From assembly GCA_965213575.1 (NCBI GenBank), contig CBDBZN010000012.1, positions 26,497 through 90,496 of the forward strand: DNA of 64,000 bases, read 5' to 3'. A program made the position numbers and the translations under genes. The number at the start of each line of letters is the position of its first letter. Position 1 is the first letter of the stretch. Source of the DNA: JAUHXS01 sp965213575 (GTDB taxonomy: Bacteria > Bacteroidota > Bacteroidia > Chitinophagales > JAUHXS01). The notes beneath the pieces were generated by a model. It did no database searches, was not told the DNA's origin, and saw only the letters and a program-made list of their open reading frames with translations. Shown here piece after piece: positions 18,757 through 27,730 of this stretch.

Positions 18757-20013
18757 ATGAAGAAAACAGCATTTTTTATATCCTTACTTTTCGTATTTAA
18801 AGGAACATTTGCGTCCTATCTCTTAATACCTATGGACGTTGAACAGACAAATCATCTTAAAGCTTATGGAATTACTTATTGGGCGTTAAATGGCGGTATC
18901 AAAGCAGATTGGTTATTAAATTATAGAGGAGGTAGTTTCGGCATGCCTTATCAAGAGTTAGTAGAAAAAGAATGTTTAATAAGAGGAGTCGGTTATGAAG
19001 TCATTCCTGATGGCCAGTATAACAAAATACTTAGTGAGATTGCTAATCCTGAAGTTAACAAAGACTTAGTTAAACTGGAAAAACCTCCTAAAATAGCAGT
19101 TTACTCGCCAAAATATAAGCAACCGTGGGATGATGCGGTCACGTTAGTGCTTACGTACGCAGAAATACCGTATGATGTCTTATATGACGATGAAATATTA
19201 GAAGGTAAGTTAGCGCAATATGATTGGTTGCATTTACATCATGAAGATTTTACGGGCCAATATGGCAAATTTTATGCTTCTTTCAAAAATGCTCCTTGGT
19301 ATCAAGAACAGCAAAAAGAGTTAGAGGCTATTGCTGCAAGGCATGGTTTTAGTAAGGTTTCACAATTAAAATTAGCGGTAGCTAAAACGATTAAAAATTA
19401 TGTGGGAGGCGGAGGATTTATGTTTGCTATGTGTTCAGGTACAGATACTTATGATATAGGTTTGGCTGCTGAAGGCCATGATATATGCGCTAGGGAATTT
19501 GATCATGATCCGATTGAACCTAATGTGCAGGAAAAATTAAATTTTTCTAATACCTTAGCTTTTAAGGATTTTCAACTGGTTTTAAATCCTTATCAATATG
19601 AACATGCTAATATTGATGCTACGCAGACAAGGAATATCCCTAAAAATTTAGATTATTTTACTTTGTTTGAATTTTCTGCAAAATGGGACCCTATCCCCAC
19701 CATGTTAACACAAAATCATACTCGAACGGTTAAGGGATTTATGGGGCAAACCACTGCTTTTAGAAAAGAAGTATTGAAGTCTAGTAGTTTAATTTTAGGT
19801 GAAAATAAAGCTGCTAATGAAGCAAGATATATTCATGGAGAGTATGGTTATGGTACATGGACATTTTATGGTGGCCATGACCCGGAGGATTATCAGCATT
19901 TTGTGAATGACCCGGTTACCGATTTGAACCTGCATCCTAACTCGCCCGGTTATCGATTGATTTTAAACAATATTTTATTTCCGGCTGCTAAAAAGAAAAA
20001 ACAGAAAACGTAA
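18757..20013 (+). CDS. Conserved secreted Bacteroidota protein (often labelled asparagine synthetase B)
   Basis: 418 residues with a signal peptide (MKKTAFFISLLFVFKGTFAS). A flavodoxin/amidotransferase-like alpha-beta stretch follows, with KIAVYSPKYKQPWDDAVTLVLTYAEIPYDVLYDD and GGGGFMFAMCSGTDTYDIGLAAEG. The C-terminus contains GHDPEDYQHF and LNNILFPAAK. I recall this family as widespread in Bacteroidota and misnamed asparagine synthetase B in databases; no AsnB glutaminase or ATP pyrophosphatase motifs are present. A class-I-amidotransferase-like fold (Cys in AMCSGTD) is my inference. Function unknown. Confidence 0.65.
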   Translation: MKKTAFFISLLFVFKGTFASYLLIPMDVEQTNHLKAYGITYWALNGGIKADWLLNYRGGSFGMPYQELVEKECLIRGVGYEVIPDGQYNKILSEIANPEVNKDLVKLEKPPKIAVYSPKYKQPWDDAVTLVLTYAEIPYDVLYDDEILEGKLAQYDWLHLHHEDFTGQYGKFYASFKNAPWYQEQQKELEAIAARHGFSKVSQLKLAVAKTIKNYVGGGGFMFAMCSGTDTYDIGLAAEGHDICAREFDHDPIEPNVQEKLNFSNTLAFKDFQLVLNPYQYEHANIDATQTRNIPKNLDYFTLFEFSAKWDPIPTMLTQNHTRTVKGFMGQTTAFRKEVLKSSSLILGENKAANEARYIHGEYGYGTWTFYGGHDPEDYQHFVNDPVTDLNLHPNSPGYRLILNNILFPAAKKKKQKT

Positions 20014-20182
20014 TATCAGTTTAAAGTTGAGAGTTTATAGTTTAAAGTTTTACCGATGACCGATCCTAAATAGGGTTGGCCTTTAAGAAGTTAATAGACA
20101 TATATCTTTCGTTAGCCATAGCTAATAGTTATTAGCTAAATCGTCAATTATACATTATAAATTGCAAATTCCTTGTATATTA

Positions 20183-20214
20183 TTTGTTGATAAAGCAAAC
20201 ATTTCGTATTTTCG
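20183..20214 (+). promoter_or_regulatory. Putative promoter of rplU-rpmA
   Basis: TTTG at 20183-20186 (minus 33 box) and TATTTTCG at 20207-20214 (minus 7 box, consensus TAnnTTTG with a common TTCG ending) are about 20 bases apart, the Bacteroidota spacing. The ATG of rplU follows 20 bases later. Confidence 0.5.
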
Positions 20215-20233
20215 CCATCCAAATTTTGAGACC

Positions 20234-20644
20234 ATGTATGCAATTGTAGAAATAGCCGGAGAGCAAATTAAAGTTGAAAAGGACACAAACATCTTTGTTA
20301 ACAGACTTGAAGGTAAAGAAGGAGATAAAGTAGACTTCGACAACGTACTTTTTGTTAATAACGGCGGAAAAGTATCTACAGGTACGCCTAACGTTAGCGG
20401 TGCTAAAGTAAAAGCAGAAATAGTGAAGCACCTTAAAGGTGATAAAGTAATTGTCTTTAAGAAGAAAAGAAGAAAAGGTTATAAGGTTAAGAACGGACAC
20501 AGACAATATTTAACTGAACTGAAGATTTCTGATATCTCAGGAGTTAGTACTGCAAAAAGTACGTCTACAGAAAAAAAAGAAACTAAAGCGGAAGCTAAAC
20601 CGGCTGCAAAAAAGCCGGAGACAGAAACAAAAAAAGATAAATAG
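20234..20644 (+). CDS. rplU: 50S ribosomal protein L21 with lysine-rich tail
   Basis: 136 residues. The core (about 1-103), beginning MYAIVEIAGEQIKVEKD and containing FKKKRRKGYKVKNGHRQ, is standard L21. A ~30-residue tail of Lys, Glu, Ala and Thr follows, with no known fold. I chose the ATG at 20234; a longer upstream reading in the same frame lies in front of the promoter boxes. It is 8 bp upstream of rpmA, the universal L21-L27 pair. Confidence 0.95.
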   Translation: MYAIVEIAGEQIKVEKDTNIFVNRLEGKEGDKVDFDNVLFVNNGGKVSTGTPNVSGAKVKAEIVKHLKGDKVIVFKKKRRKGYKVKNGHRQYLTELKISDISGVSTAKSTSTEKKETKAEAKPAAKKPETETKKDK

Positions 20645-20652
20645 TTTAAGTT

Positions 20653-21144
20653 ATGGCACATAAGAAAGGAGCCGGTAGTACTGATAACGGCCGGGACTCG
20701 ATAAGTAAACGACTAGGTGTAAAAATTTTTGGCGGACAAGCTGCAATAGCAGGTAATATCATTGTTAGGCAAAGAGGAACCAAATTTCACCCTGATAGAA
20801 ATGTAGGAATGGGTAAAGATCATACCATTTATGCATTAATCGACGGGCAAGTAGTATTTACTAAAAAGAAAGATAACAAGTCTTTTATTTCAGTGATGCC
20901 TTTTGATAATGACGATAACGTTCAGGAAAAAGCAAAAGCTGCTGCAAAAAAATCTGAAGTGAAAAAAGATACCAAAGCAAGTATTAAAAAAGCAGAAAAG
21001 AAAGAACCTAAAAAAAGTTCTGACGATAAGCCTAAGGCAGAAGCTAAAAAAGCAGCTCCTAAAAAAGAGGAATCAGCAAAAGAAAAACCTGCTTCTAATG
21101 AAGACAAAAAGGACGTAAAAACTCCAAAAGGAAATATTGAATAA
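20653..21144 (+). CDS. rpmA: 50S ribosomal protein L27 with long lysine-rich tail
   Basis: 163 residues, about twice the normal 85. The first ~85 are ordinary L27 (AHKKGAGSTDNGRDSISKRLGVKIFGGQAAIAGNIIVRQRG), with the N-terminus that reaches the peptidyl-transferase centre. The last ~75 are low-complexity Lys/Ala/Glu/Ser/Pro, like the shorter L21 tail next door. It ends in a terminator. The tail must lie outside the ribosome core; function unknown. Confidence 0.95.
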   Translation: MAHKKGAGSTDNGRDSISKRLGVKIFGGQAAIAGNIIVRQRGTKFHPDRNVGMGKDHTIYALIDGQVVFTKKKDNKSFISVMPFDNDDNVQEKAKAAAKKSEVKKDTKASIKKAEKKEPKKSSDDKPKAEAKKAAPKKEESAKEKPASNEDKKDVKTPKGNIE

Positions 21145-21169
21145 AATCAATCTCCCTACTATTTGATTG

Positions 21170-21203
21170 AAAGGCCATAGCTTAAACGTTATGGCCTTTT
21201 TAT
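21170..21203 (+). terminator. Terminator of rplU-rpmA
   Basis: AAAGGCCATA (21170-21179) pairs with TATGGCCTTT (21190-21199), a 10-bp stem with a 10-base loop, followed by a T-rich stretch. It lies 25 bp after the rpmA stop and just before the next gene, so the start of that gene cannot be inside it. Confidence 0.85.
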
Positions 21204-21211
21204 TTTTCAAG

Positions 21212-22069
21212 ATGATCAATAAATACTTATCCTTAATCAAATTCAGCCATACTATTTTTGCATTACCTTTTGCATTGGTAGGTTTTGCTCTTGCCATATT
21301 ATATGATGGTTATGCATTTAGTTGGCAAAAATTCGGATTAGTTATTTTATCTATGGTATTTGCCAGAAGTGCTGCCATGGCTTTTAACCGATATGCCGAT
21401 CGTCAAATTGATGCTCAAAATGAACGTACCAAAGTGAGGGAAATACCGGCCGGGGTATTGAGAGCGAGATCGGTATTATTTTTTACTGTTTTCAGTTGCA
21501 TAGCGTTTGTAATAACAACTTACTTTATCAACACATTATGTTTTTATTTGTCGTTTGTAGCCTTAGCAGTAGTCTTAGGATATAGTTATGCAAAGCGATT
21601 CACTCCCTTTGCCCATTTTATTCTGGGCTTAGGGCTTTCTTTAGCACCAATTGGAGCATATCTAGCAGTGACAGGCGTATTCAGTTTGCTCCCTATTTTA
21701 TTTTCGATAGTAGTATTTTTTTGGGTAGGAGGTTTTGATATAATTTACGCATTACAAGATGAAGAATTCGATAAAGTACAAAAATTACATTCTATTCCTT
21801 CCTGGTTAGGCAAGCGCAATGCATTGCTATTTTCAGATATTACACATATCATAACCGGTATATTAGTTTTAAGCATAGGTTATTATGCTGATTTTGAAAT
21901 ATTATATTGGTTGGGTGCTACGGTGTTTGTAGGCTTATTAGCATATCAGCACTCTTTGGTCAAACCTAATGACCTCTCGAAAGTTAACATAGCATTTTTT
22001 ACCTTGAATGGCATTGCAAGTGTGATCTTCGCTGTTTTTGTTATTGGAGAGTTGTGGTTGCTTGGATAA
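21212..22069 (+). CDS. UbiA-family prenyltransferase
   Basis: About 285 residues with eight or so membrane helices. The first Asp-rich motif is NRYADRQIDAQNERTKVREIP and the second is YALQDEEFDK, the magnesium-diphosphate sites of UbiA enzymes. The segment GLxSIP-like (LHSIPSWLGKRNALL) is typical of the menaquinone-related UbiA/MqnP branch (TIGR01475-like). It would attach a polyprenyl chain to an aromatic or futalosine-derived precursor in the membrane. I use the ATG at 21212 because a longer start would lie in the rpmA terminator. Confidence 0.85.
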   Translation: MINKYLSLIKFSHTIFALPFALVGFALAILYDGYAFSWQKFGLVILSMVFARSAAMAFNRYADRQIDAQNERTKVREIPAGVLRARSVLFFTVFSCIAFVITTYFINTLCFYLSFVALAVVLGYSYAKRFTPFAHFILGLGLSLAPIGAYLAVTGVFSLLPILFSIVVFFWVGGFDIIYALQDEEFDKVQKLHSIPSWLGKRNALLFSDITHIITGILVLSIGYYADFEILYWLGATVFVGLLAYQHSLVKPNDLSKVNIAFFTLNGIASVIFAVFVIGELWLLG

Positions 22070-22116
22070 TCTATATTACATAGCTTCCTAGCTGCTCCTG
22101 AGCATTTACTTTAAAT

Positions 22117-22142
22117 AAAAAAGCCCTACCGAAGCAGGGCTT
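22117..22142 (-). terminator. Terminator of tracrRNA
   Basis: AAGCCCT (minus strand) pairs with AGGGCTT around the loop GCTTCGGT, and T6 follows on the minus strand (A-run at 22117-22122 on plus). It may also serve as the right end of the UbiA gene. Confidence 0.8.
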
Positions 22143-22205
22143 AAGACTTTCGTCTACGGCATATAGCCTTATTGTGATAAGATAAATAAGGAAAATCTTA
22201 CGCCA
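22117..22205 (-). ncRNA. tracrRNA of the type II-C CRISPR system
   Basis: Read on the minus strand: a U-rich anti-repeat (complement of ~22171-22199), then AATAAGGC, a short GGC/GCC hairpin (22158-22168), AGACGAAAGTCT (a GAAA tetraloop hairpin, 22144-22155), and a terminator. The plus strand here shares TAAATAAGGAA and a TTGTG segment with the minus-strand form of the CRISPR repeat, so the RNA can pair with the repeat with one small bulge. The join CACAATAAGGC matches the TACAATAAGGC join I recall from the Neisseria type II-C tracrRNA. It is divergent from cas9. A TATCTTTA box upstream on the minus strand may be its minus 7 element. The 5' end is approximate. Confidence 0.82.
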
Positions 22206-22271
22206 TAAAGATAATAAATTTTTACAATACATTATAACTTGTTATCTTTAAAGTAAATCAAAAGATGTATT

Positions 22272-25200
22272 ATGAGTAAAATTTTAGGTTTAGACTTGGG
22301 AACCAATTCTATTGGTTGGGCAGTAGTGGATGATGAGAAAAATAAAATATTAGGAATGGGAAGTCGAATCTTCCCGATGGGAGTAAGCAATCTTGGAGAG
22401 GGAGATAATGAGCAATCAAAAAACGCAGCTAGGACAGAAGCAAGAAGCAAAAGAAGGCAGTTTTATAGAAAAAGAATACGAAAAAGAATCTTGCTAAGCG
22501 AATTATCAAAAAGCAAAATGTGCCCCATAGATACGAAGCTAATTAGAGATTGGAATAATAATAAGATTTTAAACGATGAATCTTTAGTATCGTGGTTTAA
22601 AAAGAACCCTTATTTATTAAGAGCAAAGGCAGTAGAAGAAAAAATTGAACTGGATGAATTGGGTAGGATTTTTTATCATATGATCCAACGAAGAGGTTTC
22701 CAAAGTAATAGTAGAAGTGCTAGTAAAGAAGATGGGGCAATTTATGATGGGAAACCTAAAGATGGGAAAATTGGAATACTTGAAACGCGAGAAAAAATTT
22801 CAGACACCACACTTGGAAGCTATCTAAAAGAACTTTACCCGGCGGAAAATACATCTTATTCCGGCGGAAAAGAGAGAATTAGGAACAGATATACAACTCG
22901 TCAAATGTATATTGATGAATTTGAAACTATTTGGGAAAAGCAAAAGCAATACCATAATCAATTAACAGATGAACTTAAGCAACTTATTGGAGGCAGAAAA
23001 AAAGACGGGTTCAAGGAAGATGGTATTCTATTTCATCAACGACCACTACGCACACAAAAGCACCTGATAGGTAAATGTACTTTTGAACCCACAAAGACTA
23101 AATGTCCGATTAGTGCTATACCTTTTGAACTATTTCGTGCCTATCAATGGGTCAATACAGTAGAATGTAATGGTAAAAAACTGAACAAAGAGGAAAAAGC
23201 AATCCTAATAGATCAATTATTAAGCAAGGAAAAAATCAGCTTTAAAGCATTGCGAAAATCCATTGATAAATTAGACGGGTACTATCAATTTAACTACAAA
23301 GATGAAGATATAATCTATGGTAGCCATACCATAAGTAATTTATCCCACAAAAAGTTTTTCGGTAAAGATTGGTTTAATAAGTTGAATAAAGAACAAGAAG
23401 ATATATGGCATGTGTTATTCTCATTTGAAGACATAGATAAGCTTAAAGAATATGCAAAGATCAATTGGGGCTTTACTAAAGAGCAGGCTGAAATATTAGC
23501 AAATTCCATTTAAAAGATGGATATGCCAACTTAAGCCGAAAAGCAATCAATAATATTTTGCCTTTTTTGAAAGATGGATATACATATGATGTGGCAGTGG
23601 TATTGGGAGGAATTAAAAATGCGTTTGGAGAAAAATGGAGCAGCTTAAATGATGCACAAAAAAATCTTATTACTGATAATATGTATGAGTTTATAAGGTT
23701 TGAAAGAAAAGGTGGTTTTATTGAAGAATTAAAATCGTTTTTGAAAGACCATTTTCATTTTTCAGAAAAACAGTTTAAAAAGCTCTACCATCATAGTGCT
23801 AATATTGACAAGGTCAACAAGTTATTAGATAAATTGCCACTAGGAGTAAACGCTGATCGGGAGATACAGAAAATAAGAAACCCTATCGTTATTACTGCAC
23901 TTTTTGAGTTACGGAAATTGATCAATGCCATAATTGACGAATATGGCAAACCGGATGAAATCAAAATTGAATTAGCGAGAGACTTAAAAGCTTCAAAAAA
24001 GCTTCGAAATGAGGTAAGGAACAAACAACAGAAACAAGAGCGGCTGCATGACAAGATAAAAGGAGAGCTAGATAAAATAAACCAAAGACCAACGCATATC
24101 AATATTTTGAAATATAAATTGTGGGAAGAGTGTGATAAGAAATGTCCATTTACCGGAAACAATATTGAAGTTAATCAACTATTTAGTGGAGAGGTTCAAA
24201 TCGAACATATTCACCCATGGAGCCGATCATTAAATGATAGTTTTTTAAATAAAACACTTTGCTTTGCGAAGGAAAATGTTGCTAAAGGAAAAAGAACGCC
24301 GTTCGAATATTATAGCTCTCAAGGTGATGAAGTATGGGAGCGTAGAAAGCAACAGGCATTAATGTGTTTCAAAAATAAGCCTGACTATCCAACTGCTTAT
24401 AATAAGTTTAAATGGTTCATCAAAAAATCACATGATGATGATTTTATCAGTAGGCAGCTAAATGATACTAGATATATCAGCAAAGAAGCCAAGAATTACT
24501 TAGCTAAAATATGTGATAAAATTATGGTAGCTCCGGGTCAAATGACAGCAGAACTTAGGCACAAGTGGGGATTGAACTCAATTCTTACCGAAGAAAACCT
24601 AAAAACGAGAGATGATCATCGTCACCATGCAATTGATGCACTAGTTATGGCGTGTGCTACTATAAGTCACCTACAAGAACTCAGCAAGTGGAATAAATAT
24701 GAAAGGAACCATGAATTAAAAGAATTTCCTCTTCCATGGAAAAGCTTCAGAGGTGATGCAGAAAAAGTAGCAAATGCTATTTTGGTCTCTCATAAAAAAA
24801 CAAACAGCGTACTTACTACCAGGAAAGTTAAAACCAAAAAAAATGGGACAGAGTATAAAAACGAAAGCATTGCAGCTAGAGGAGAGCTACATGAAAAAAC
24901 TGTGTATGGGCTACGCCATGATAACCCTAAAAAAACTCGCCAATCCTTTAGAAGAAGAATACCTATTAGTGGTCTAACGCCTGCTATGATAAGAACCATT
25001 GTAGATGCTAATATTAGAGAAAATATTATTATTCCTAAAATTAAAAGTGCAGGTTTTGAGATAGATAACAAAGGGAAACCCATTGTAAAAGGAAAATTAC
25101 AAGAAAAACTATTTAAAACAATATTATCAAAACCATTTTACCTTAAGAACAAAAATGGAGGAGATCAAGTACCAATTAAAAAAATTAGGATAAAAGTAAG

Positions 25201-25720
25201 TATGAAAGGAAATCAGTTAACAGAGATTAATCAGCATGTAATTCCAGGTAATAATCATAAAATTATTATATATAAGGATAGTAATGATCATTTACAATAT
25301 TACCCTGTAAGCTTTTGGGAAGCTGTTGAAAGAACACTTCAGGAAAAAAAAGAGAATCAAAATTTTATTCCTAATCCATTACCACCTAATCATTCCAATG
25401 GGAAAATTTTAGAGACTTTTCAGCAAAATGATATATTTATATTAGGAATAGAGAAAACTGTCAACGCAAAAGATAAAGAAACCATTGAGAAATTGAGTAT
25501 CAAAGAAACATCGGAAAGGTTATACATAGTTCAAAAGATTGGAGGAAATGATGATTATATAGAAATTTGTTTTAGACATCATCTGGATTCACGCCTAGAT
25601 AAGGAAGCAAAAAAGGATTATAAATACATAAAGAATTTCGGAACAGGAAAAACGGGATGGCAAACCTTTAATCCTATTAAAGTAAAAGTTTCACCTATTG
25701 GAAGAATCGAGAAAGTGTGA
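22272..25720 (+). CDS. cas9: Cas9 endonuclease, type II-C, with one frameshift
   Basis: About 1150 residues once one frameshift is repaired. The RNA-guided nuclease: RuvC-I with Asp8 in ILGLDLGTNSIGWAVV, the Arg-rich bridge helix (AARTEARSKRRQFYRKRIRK), the recognition lobe with RRGFQSNSRS, RuvC-II (EIKIELARDLK), HNH with its His in VQIEHIHPWSRS and NKTLCFAKENVAKGKRTP, RuvC-III with HHAIDALVMA, and a C-terminal PAM-interacting domain. The first frame stops at 23513 after AEILANSI; the same protein continues in another frame as HLKDGYANLSRKAINNILPF. A one-base deletion near 23503-23507 explains this. The size and lack of cas4 or csn2 point to II-C. Catalytic residues are intact, so the protein is probably functional if the frameshift is an error. 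Confidence 0.93.
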
Positions 25721-25731
25721 GTTTAATTTTC

Positions 25732-25774
25732 TTTTTAACCCTTCAAGGGTTCCGAACCCTTGAAGGGTTAAAAA
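25732..25774. repeat. Palindrome P1 (RAYT/REP-type) between cas9 and transposase gene
   Basis: A perfect 43-bp palindrome centred on 25753, built from CCCTTCAAGGG and CCCTTGAAGGG blocks with AACC/GGTT and T5/A5 flanks. It is followed by A-rich rather than T-rich sequence on both strands, so it is not a normal terminator. It lies 11 bp after the cas9 stop and 19 bp before the RAYT start. Confidence 0.9.
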
Positions 25775-25793
25775 GATTTAAGAAAGTTCTTTT

Positions 25794-26441
25794 ATGCAAG
25801 ACTACAAATCTATCCTTGAGCCCAATGGTACTTATCATATTTATAATCGTGCTAACGGCAATGAAAGACTTTTTGTAAACGAGAATAATTATAAGTTTTT
25901 CCTCGAAAAATATAAATATTTCATTGTGCCTATTGCTGATACCTTTTGTTATTGCTTAATGGAAAATCATTTTCATTTTTTGATACGCATAAAAGGAGAA
26001 GCAGCTATCACTCAACAATTCTTTATAAAAAGTAATAAAGGTAGCAAAGCCCTTCAAGGGTTCAGAACCCTTGAAGGGCTTGAAAGACACAATGCACTTT
26101 CTAAATTTATTAGTCGTCAATTCTCACATTTATTTAATACTTATACGCAGGCTTTTAACAAACAACAAAACAGAAAAGGTAGCTTATTTATCCCTCGTTT
26201 CAATCGCAAACGTATTACCGGCAGGGAGTATCTGCAACAAGCGGTTATTTATATCCATTTAAATCCTATTGCCACCGGAAGTTATAAAACTCTCGATACA
26301 TGGAAATTCTCTTCTTATAAAGCTTTAGTTAGTCCGGAAGAAACTTTGCTTAACAGAGTAGAATTACTTGAATGGTTTGGTGGAAGAGAAAACTTTATAT
26401 ATTGTCATACAGCAGATGTTGCTATAGATAATAAAACATAG
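25794..26441 (+). CDS. RAYT-family (REP-associated tyrosine) transposase
   Basis: 215 residues of the Y1/HUH endonuclease family that acts on single-stranded hairpin ends. The HUH motif is HFH (59-61) in MENHFHFLIRI, preceded by GTYHIYNRANGNERLF. The catalytic Tyr is expected in YLQQAVIYIHLNPI near the C-terminus. A palindrome is embedded in frame at about residues 85-96 (KALQGFRTLEGL), between the HUH region and the FSHLFNTYTQAFNK segment. The gene lies between cas9 and cas1, which is not usual for type II-C loci. The coding frame is intact. Confidence 0.88.
   Translation: MQDYKSILEPNGTYHIYNRANGNERLFVNENNYKFFLEKYKYFIVPIADTFCYCLMENHFHFLIRIKGEAAITQQFFIKSNKGSKALQGFRTLEGLERHNALSKFISRQFSHLFNTYTQAFNKQQNRKGSLFIPRFNRKRITGREYLQQAVIYIHLNPIATGSYKTLDTWKFSSYKALVSPEETLLNRVELLEWFGGRENFIYCHTADVAIDNKT
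26047..26081. repeat. Palindrome P2 inside the transposase reading frame
   Basis: A perfect 35-bp palindrome centred on 26064 with the same core as P1, arms AAGCCCTTCAAGGGTTC and GAACCCTTGAAGGGCTT. It is read through in frame by the transposase gene. Confidence 0.92.
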
Positions 26442-26486
26442 AGGTCTTTTGACAAATACTCAAAAGATTATAATAATTAACGACCA

Positions 26487-27377
26487 ATGCTAAAACGCAC
26501 GCTTTTTTTCGGTAACCCTTATCATTTAAATACAGAATATGCCCAATTAAAAGCTACCAATAAAGAGTCGGGAGAAATTAAATCAGTACCGATAGAAGAT
26601 ATTGGTTTTGTAGTATTTGAACATCCGCATATCACTTTTACACAGAGTGTAATGCAATTATTGGCTGAGAATAATACCGCTGTTATTTTTTGCGATGCAC
26701 GGCATCACCCTTCCTCTATGCTCATGCATTTAGATACTAATCAAGTTCAAACTGAGCGCTTTAAACATCAGATCAATGCCAGTGAGCCACTTAAAAAACA
26801 ACTCTGGCAACAAACAATTAAAGCTAAGTTAAATAATCAAGCCGCAGTTCTGGATTTATATGACAGAGAAGGAAATGCTTTAAGATATCTTAGCAAGCAA
26901 GTCCAAAGTGGAGATGTTACGAATCAGGAAGCACAAGGAGCAAGAAGATATTGGAGCCAATTATTTGATGCTGATTTTAAAAGAGAACGATATGGCACAG
27001 GTGCTAATCCTGCATTAAATTATGGATACGCTATTTTGAGGGCAGCAGTGGCTAGGGCACTAGCCGGTAGCGGATTATTAGCAACGCTTGGTATACATCA
27101 TCGAAATAAATATAATTCTTTTTGTCTGGCAGATGATGTCATGGAGCCGTATAGGCCATATGTAGATTTATTAGTTTTGGAAATGCAAGAACATGATTTG
27201 GATACTGAAAATTTAAGAAAATCTGAAAAAGCTTATCTACTTGATATTTTATCGATGGATGTAATTATTAATAAAAAGAAACGTCCTTTAATGATCGCTC
27301 TCAGCCACACCACTGCCTCCCTTGCCAGATGCTTTGCAGGCGAAGACAAAAAAATGTTATATCCGGTATTGAAATGA
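26487..27377 (+). CDS. cas1: Cas1 integrase, type II
   Basis: 296 residues of the CRISPR adaptation integrase. The N-terminal beta domain begins LKRTLFFGNPYHL and contains IGFVVFEHPHI. The C-terminal helical domain has the metal-binding Glu (NQEAQGARRYW), His in LGIHHRNKYNSF and Asp in LADDVMEPYRPYVDLLV. It works as a dimer with Cas2 to insert spacers at the leader end. Its ATG is 45 bp after the RAYT stop; this gap contains TCTTTTGA...TCAAAAGA (26445-26467), perhaps an operator or small hairpin. The stop overlaps the cas2 start. Confidence 0.95.
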   Translation: MLKRTLFFGNPYHLNTEYAQLKATNKESGEIKSVPIEDIGFVVFEHPHITFTQSVMQLLAENNTAVIFCDARHHPSSMLMHLDTNQVQTERFKHQINASEPLKKQLWQQTIKAKLNNQAAVLDLYDREGNALRYLSKQVQSGDVTNQEAQGARRYWSQLFDADFKRERYGTGANPALNYGYAILRAAVARALAGSGLLATLGIHHRNKYNSFCLADDVMEPYRPYVDLLVLEMQEHDLDTENLRKSEKAYLLDILSMDVIINKKKRPLMIALSHTTASLARCFAGEDKKMLYPVLK

Positions 27378-27718
27378 GTAAAAGGCATACTCGGTTAAAC
27401 GCTTATCAAATTATGTGGCTTTTTGTATTTTTTGACCTTCCTACCAATACGAAAAAAGAACGAAAGGCTGCTGCTAAGTTTCGAAAACTTTTAATGAAGG
27501 ATGGTTTCGCAATGATGCAGTACTCAATTTATACCAGGCATTGTGCCAGTCGTGAAAGCGCTGTAGTACATATGGCAAGGGTAAAAAGTTTTATTCCTTC
27601 AGATGGGTTTGTCAGTATATTACAAATTACTGATAAACAATACGGTAATATTCTCAACTACTGGGGCGGCAGTCAGCAAAAACCTGCTGAGCAGCCTGCT
27701 CAGTTAGAGTTGTTTTGA
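27374..27718 (+). CDS. cas2: Cas2, type II
   Basis: 114 residues. A ferredoxin-like fold with the active-site-like Asp in FFDLPTNTKKERKAA and the beta-strand YSIYTRHCAS. I chose the ATG at 27374, which overlaps the cas1 stop by four bases (ATGA), over an upstream in-frame codon inside cas1. The C-terminus ends QPAQLELF. It bridges Cas1 dimers in spacer integration. Confidence 0.94.
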   Translation: MSKRHTRLNAYQIMWLFVFFDLPTNTKKERKAAAKFRKLLMKDGFAMMQYSIYTRHCASRESAVVHMARVKSFIPSDGFVSILQITDKQYGNILNYWGGSQQKPAEQPAQLELF

Positions 27719-27730
27719 TGATTTTTTTAC

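Noticed and set aside
21167..21211. Longer start for the UbiA-family gene
   Set aside because: The added codons lie in the rpmA terminator hairpin; the ATG at 21212 begins the conserved first helix.
25732..25774. P1 as a terminator of cas9
   Set aside because: Both strands are followed by A-rich rather than U-rich sequence, so it lacks the U-run of an intrinsic terminator.
27329..27373. Upstream start for cas2 inside cas1
   Set aside because: The ATG at 27374 gives the normal Cas2 N-terminus and the typical ATGA overlap.
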